Below, piece after piece: positions 7,441-10,508 of a DNA stretch of 10,508 nucleotides (positions within the stretch are counted from its first letter, which is position 1; every line of letters starts with the position of its first letter). Origin of the DNA: Euperipatoides rowelli (lineage: Eukaryota > Onychophora > Udeonychophora > Euonychophora > Peripatopsidae); the NCBI GenBank assembly GCA_003024985.2, contig PXIH01S0003383.1; one strand, written 5' to 3'. The notes beneath the pieces are model-generated. The model did no database searches. It saw only the letters and a list, made by a program, of their open reading frames with translations, and was not told where the DNA came from. The translations under genes and the position numbers were made by a program.

Positions 7441-7451
7441 TTTCTCCGCAG
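7434..7451 (+). promoter_or_regulatory. strong splice acceptor
   Basis: TTTTTATTTCTCCGCAG: a textbook pyrimidine tract plus CAG. It is in the same orientation as the donor at 5848, so an intron of about 1.6 kb is possible. Sequence after it is GC-richer (7452-7553). Confidence 0.45.
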
Positions 7452-7553
7452 ATTGGTTGCTGAACTTCTGAAATCATGCCTCAGGGTATAAACAAGTTTT
7501 CCTCTCGCGCTAGTGATGTCAGTGCTTCTCCATCTTGCTGGTCGGCGATTTAA
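7452..7553 (+). other. candidate downstream exon of the plus-strand transcript
   Basis: Starts right after the acceptor. It contains an ATG at 7476 opening a 25-codon frame that ends in TAA at 7551-7553, with no recognised motif. A moderate donor (CAGG|GTATAA, GT at 7486-7487) would make the exon only 34 bases. If joined to 5847, the upstream frame stays open through to a TAA that overlaps this donor, which is compatible with a 34-base coding exon but proves nothing. CpG-bearing TCTCGCGC at about 7502-7509 contrasts with the flanks. Confidence 0.3.
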
Positions 7554-7949
7554 TTTTCAATGATAAAGTATTCAAACAATCAAGAGAAATAATTCTTACT
7601 GCTAAAAAAATCAATTACCCTTTGTTTATTACCAAAAACAGATCACATTCCCTTTATTTAACTTAAAATTTGAGAGAGCAAAAGGCCTATAGTAAACACT
7701 CATTCCTAAAGAGAGCAGGACTGCACTTAGGCTACTACCTTATAATAAAAAATATTTTACTCTATTATAATTTAAATAAAATATAAGTAAAATACACCCA
7801 CAAATAAAAACAAAAACCATAATATACGAGCAATGTTTATTCGCTGCATATCTGCCAAACTCTTTGTTTACGTTATGTAATAGCGAGTAGCTTTATTACA
7901 AAACAGTATTATGCCATCTATATTCAATAATCAAACTTTAATAATTGAT
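7554..7949. other. AT-rich stretch without a gene
   Basis: No frames or RNA genes recognised. It contains one TAGGCTA (7728-7734) and many A-rich tracts. Confidence 0.45.
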
Positions 7950-8300
7950 TAGAGTTTCATCAGCCATTGATACAGGCCCCACTACATATTGCTGGCTGTT
8001 GTCGGCACCAACCAAATGAATTCAATTTTATGACTCTGATAGACGACATCTTAACACGGTGTGCCAGCTCATCCAAACCTGCAACTACCTTCAGATCTAG
8101 CAACAATTGGGTGACAATTCCTCTTTTGTTACTCCCCACCCTTTTAACCCAGATAGCTTTATATGTTACTAATTAGCCTCAACTTTCATTTCCCTAGAAA
8201 GCTATGGCCGCTCAGTTACATTAAAGGTTTAGTGTGACCTACATTTGCTTACTAGAGAAACCCTCCTTGCTCCCCTTAAAAACTGAGTTTGAACCCAGAC
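7950..8300. other. less AT-rich block, possible decayed coding or repeat fragment
   Basis: GC rises to about 40-45 percent. Across about 7967-8176 both a plus-strand frame (69 codons, TTG start) and the opposite minus-strand frame (about 70 codons, no good start) stay open. Neither has a domain I recognise. The minus frame reads as an amphipathic Leu/Val-rich stretch (LLLDLKVVAGLDELAHRV). There are no clean splice sites at both edges. It may be a fossil of a transposon or exon; function cannot be assigned. Confidence 0.3.
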
Positions 8301-8540
8301 TAAAATCTTATTAAAAATTGATTGCATCGGAATTATTCTGGCAAAAATAATAACCCGTGATAGACTAGTTCTATATATATGAGTAGGGTATCAAAATTTA
8401 AGACATATAAAGCTCTTTATCAAGCTATCTATGGAATATGAAAAATATTAAAATTCATAATTCCTACTTCAGTAATTATAATTTCCTAATTAATTATGAC
8501 ATAGGCACTATAACCGTATACAGGCAAAGGATAATAAGGG
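8301..8540. other. AT-rich stretch
   Basis: Nothing recognised; all frames are short. Confidence 0.4.
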
Positions 8541-8627
8541 TACCACTTCTCCCTCTTCAGGTATGATCCCAATGATTAGGATGAATAACAGTCGGGATCA
8601 AACTTGGAGAAGCAGCTCTAGGTGGTA
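8541..8627. repeat. imperfect nested hairpin
   Basis: Three 6-base blocks pair in mirrored order: TACCAC (8541-8546) with GTGGTA (8622-8627), TTCTCC (8547-8552) with GGAGAA (8606-8611), and GATCCC (8565-8570) with GGGATC (8594-8599), around a 23-base loop. Unequal spacers leave large bulges, so a microRNA precursor is unlikely. A decayed palindromic element is more plausible. Confidence 0.4.
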
Positions 8628-9720
8628 TAACTATTCTCCAACAAGGTGCCAGATAAGGCAATCCTTATAGAGGTGGACTGTTAGAAGACAAAAGTTAAAA
8701 ATTAAAATAATAAATTAAGATGTATCACTGATTAATTAAATTAATCTGTATTTATAAAATTTATTTACTCATTTAATAAGCTGTATTTTTAAAAATAACA
8801 AAAATTTAAAAGAATTTTACTGTAGCCTATTATTTTTTTTAAAATCTTGTGAAAACAATAATAAACAAAATGATCTTTAGCATTATTCAAACATTAAAAA
8901 AAAAAATAGCAGACAAATATGCTAATTTTATTATGAATGGAGTCAACTAAATCTGTTGGATAGTTAATACATTCAAACAACACTGCATACAGCCTACATC
9001 TCATAGCTATTGAACAGACAACATTCCATTCTTTATTTTTAAATGATATGCATGACAGTTGATTCTATAAAAATACAAAGTTTTGGGTTTCTATGGTAAC
9101 TGTAATAAAAGTTCTGGGTATTTATAAATGGCAATTGCAATAGTTAGCTTTCAAAATGTCATGAAAATGATTCATCCAACCAAGCCAGGCATCACTTTTC
9201 TCAGAATACTAAAAAAAAAAACGCTTTTTATTTCCTCAACAAGAATTGCAACTCCAGTTCACTTTACATTAAACTACCTCCCCTCCCCCTTTCCCCCATT
9301 CAATATTTTCCTGCTGGTTATAAAGAGGTCCTTGCAATCTTGCATTTCCTGAGTAGTGGGTGCAGCCAAAGAATGTGTCGTGCAGCTGTATACACTCAGC
9401 CGAGCTTTACATCAAGACATGAGAGCCAATTTAAATGAACACTTAACCATTTGGGTTCTACACTTTGCAGCTGAAATCATCTAAAAATATAAATGATGGC
9501 AAAGAGGGGAGAGAAGAAAAGAAGAATAAAAAACGAATGGAACTTCTGTGATTTATTCAATAGATTTTGAAATTATATAATTAATTATTGATGCATTTGA
9601 AATATTACATATGGCAAGATTGGAAACATAATAAAAAAATAAAACAAGTCAATACTATTTAGCCTACTGAAAACAGAAAAAAAACACACATGTAAAAAAA
9701 TATTCAGTACATGCAGTAGT
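8628..9720. other. AT-rich stretch with C-rich and purine tracts, no gene
   Basis: The longest frame (9128-9352, plus) has no recognised motif and runs through low-complexity sequence. C runs lie at 9280-9283, 9285-9289 and 9293-9297, and a 26-base pure purine tract at 9501-9526. TAGCCTA-type octamers are at 8823, 8990 and 9660. Confidence 0.45.
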
Positions 9721-9867
9721 GAGATTCAAATTTTTTTAAGAAAGGATTCTCATTTTTCACGACCAGAATTCAAATAAATCCCCTACCTCTCCCCAAGATT
9801 CAAATTTTTTAGGAGATGGGTTTCATTTCTCACAGCCAGAATTCAAAGAAATCCTCAACCTCTCCCC
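9721..9867. repeat. tandem repeat, two units of about 74 bp
   Basis: Unit 1 (9721-9794) and unit 2 (9795-9867) share, in order, AGATTCAAATTTTTT, TTCATTTTTCAC/TTCATTTCTCAC, CCAGAATTCAAA, AAATCC and ACCTCTCCCC. They differ by scattered substitutions and a one-base length change, roughly 80 percent identical by eye. No coding frame runs through them. It is either a local duplication or a piece of a longer minisatellite or element. Confidence 0.75.
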
Positions 9868-10019
9868 CTCCTCTGAAGATTATTTTAACTTTTTAACTAC
9901 GGGTTGAAGTATGTGAATGTAAACCTCAGCTGCATCGTAATCAGGGTTGTAGTCGTAAAAAAAGCACAGGTTTACTGTAAATATTTGGGGAACCAGCAGG
10001 TAGACCCTCAGAAGGGGCC
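9868..10019. other. moderately GC-containing stretch leading to a hairpin and T run
   Basis: No frame or promoter box recognised. Together with the following hairpin and T14 it resembles one end of an insertion, with a possible A tail on the minus strand, but no family is recognised. Confidence 0.3.
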
Positions 10020-10053
10020 AGGGGCAAAGCCCCTATAAGTTTTTTTTTTTTTT
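10020..10053. repeat. GC hairpin followed by a T14 run
   Basis: AGGGGC, AAA, GCCCCT (10020-10034) is a perfect 6-bp stem with a 3-base loop, followed five bases later by 14 T (10040-10053). In bacteria this would be a terminator, but the genome is animal-like. On the minus strand it is a poly-A followed by the hairpin. Pol III terminates in T runs, but no Pol III promoter boxes were found upstream. A retroposon tail is an alternative. Confidence 0.45.
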
Positions 10054-10183
10054 AAATAATTGGTGGTCTGAAATTAAAAAAATTGCATTAGTCAAAGGCC
10101 AATCAACAAGTCACCAATAATCAAATAAAATATTGTAGTTAAAATAGGAAAAACAACTTTATATTGAAATTAATAATTTACAC

Positions 10184-10324
10184 AAGCAATTTAAAATTTT
10201 TAAGTAGTCCTATATTTTATTAATAAATATATATGGTAAAAATAAGATACAATTTTGAATACAATAATAAATTCAAAATTGTATCTTTCATAAGATGCTA
10301 ATTTGTTTTTATTTTAAATTGCTT
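10184..10324. repeat. 141-bp nested inverted repeat
   Basis: Outer arms AAGCAATTTAAAAT (10184-10197) and ATTTTAAATTGCTT (10311-10324) are perfect 14-base reverse complements. Inside them AAGATACAATTTTGAAT (10244-10260) and ATTCAAAATTGTATCTT (10271-10287) are perfect 17-base reverse complements around a 10-base loop. The unequal distances between outer and inner arms (46 versus 23 bases) show an insertion or deletion in one half. It is best read as a small MITE or foldback remnant; no target duplication is obvious. Confidence 0.65.
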
Positions 10325-10508
10325 CAAAATGTCAGGTAACTTAAATCAGTGAAAAATTCAATCAAATAAACTGAGCTTGCACCAACCCTAATGATAATTA
10401 AGACGTGGAATAAATCTGCAAATTATTTTGCCATCATCCCAACTGTTAACCAATCAACGGCCATTCCTGTAGTAATCCGTGCAGATAAAGCTTCTTAATA
10501 GACACATA
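10325..10508. other. right edge, no feature recognised
   Basis: Slightly less AT-rich toward the end (10370-10490), without a usable frame or splice-site pair. It may belong to a feature that continues outside the window. Confidence 0.3.

Noticed and set aside
7967-8176. Plus-strand 69-codon frame as a gene
   Set aside because: It starts with TTG, the opposite strand is equally open, and no domain is recognised. Kept only as a possible fossil.
8284-8300. B-box-like GGTTCAAACTC on the minus strand (SINE or tRNA)
   Set aside because: No A box in the 30-60 bases upstream on that strand.
9128-9352. Plus-strand 74-codon ATG frame
   Set aside because: Crosses low-complexity A and C runs, has no motif or splice context, and length is within chance for a window this size.
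10020-10053. Bacterial intrinsic terminator
   Set aside because: Hairpin plus T run looks right, but the window is animal-like, with splice sites and no bacterial genes.
1-10508. Bacterial defence system, CRISPR array or operon
   Set aside because: No repeats with regular spacers, no clustered genes and no ribosome binding sites. Composition and splice signals indicate an animal genome.

Overview
The window looks like nuclear DNA of an animal, most likely an invertebrate and perhaps an arthropod. It is very AT-rich, with long A and T runs. Its only convincing coding segment is a short C2H2 zinc-finger exon bounded by eukaryotic splice signals, and it carries remnants of hAT-type and MITE-like DNA transposons. 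There is no operon structure, Shine-Dalgarno spacing, tRNA, rRNA or CRISPR array. The species cannot be named from the sequence.

Left part (1-2340): a terminus of a hAT-family element ends at 305 and is followed by a typical 8-bp target site. A minus-strand exon (about 1411-797) encodes two tandem C2H2 zinc fingers and a serine/asparagine-rich tail. A perfect splice donor overlaps its stop codon. Immediately upstream of this exon in gene orientation lies a 683-bp inverted-repeat element (1653-2335). Its ends carry the nuclear-receptor half-site AAAGGTCA, and a third copy lies inside.

Middle (2340-5080) is low-complexity AT-rich DNA without recognisable genes. It has a 13-C run, a small GC-rich palindrome, a G-quadruplex-type G cluster (4568-4613) and several hairpins.

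Right-centre (5081-7553): a GC-richer block of about 770 bp ends at a consensus plus-strand donor (5848). A strong plus-strand acceptor lies at 7450-7451, so the two may be exons of a plus-strand transcript, possibly noncoding. A polyadenylation signal sits at 6114-6119. Between them lie a GC-richer unclassified block (6231-6400) and a small, probably broken minus-strand coding remnant (about 6985-7205).

Right part (7554-10508) is mostly AT-rich DNA. It holds a block open on both strands (7950-8180), an imperfect nested hairpin (8541-8627), a two-unit 74-bp tandem repeat (9721-9867), a GC hairpin followed by 14 T (10020-10053) and a nested inverted repeat of 141 bp (10184-10324).

The genes do not form a pathway. 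The best reading is one alternative or terminal exon of a zinc-finger transcription factor, a possible plus-strand transcript on the other side, and transposon debris in and around introns. I see no sign of a new multi-gene system.
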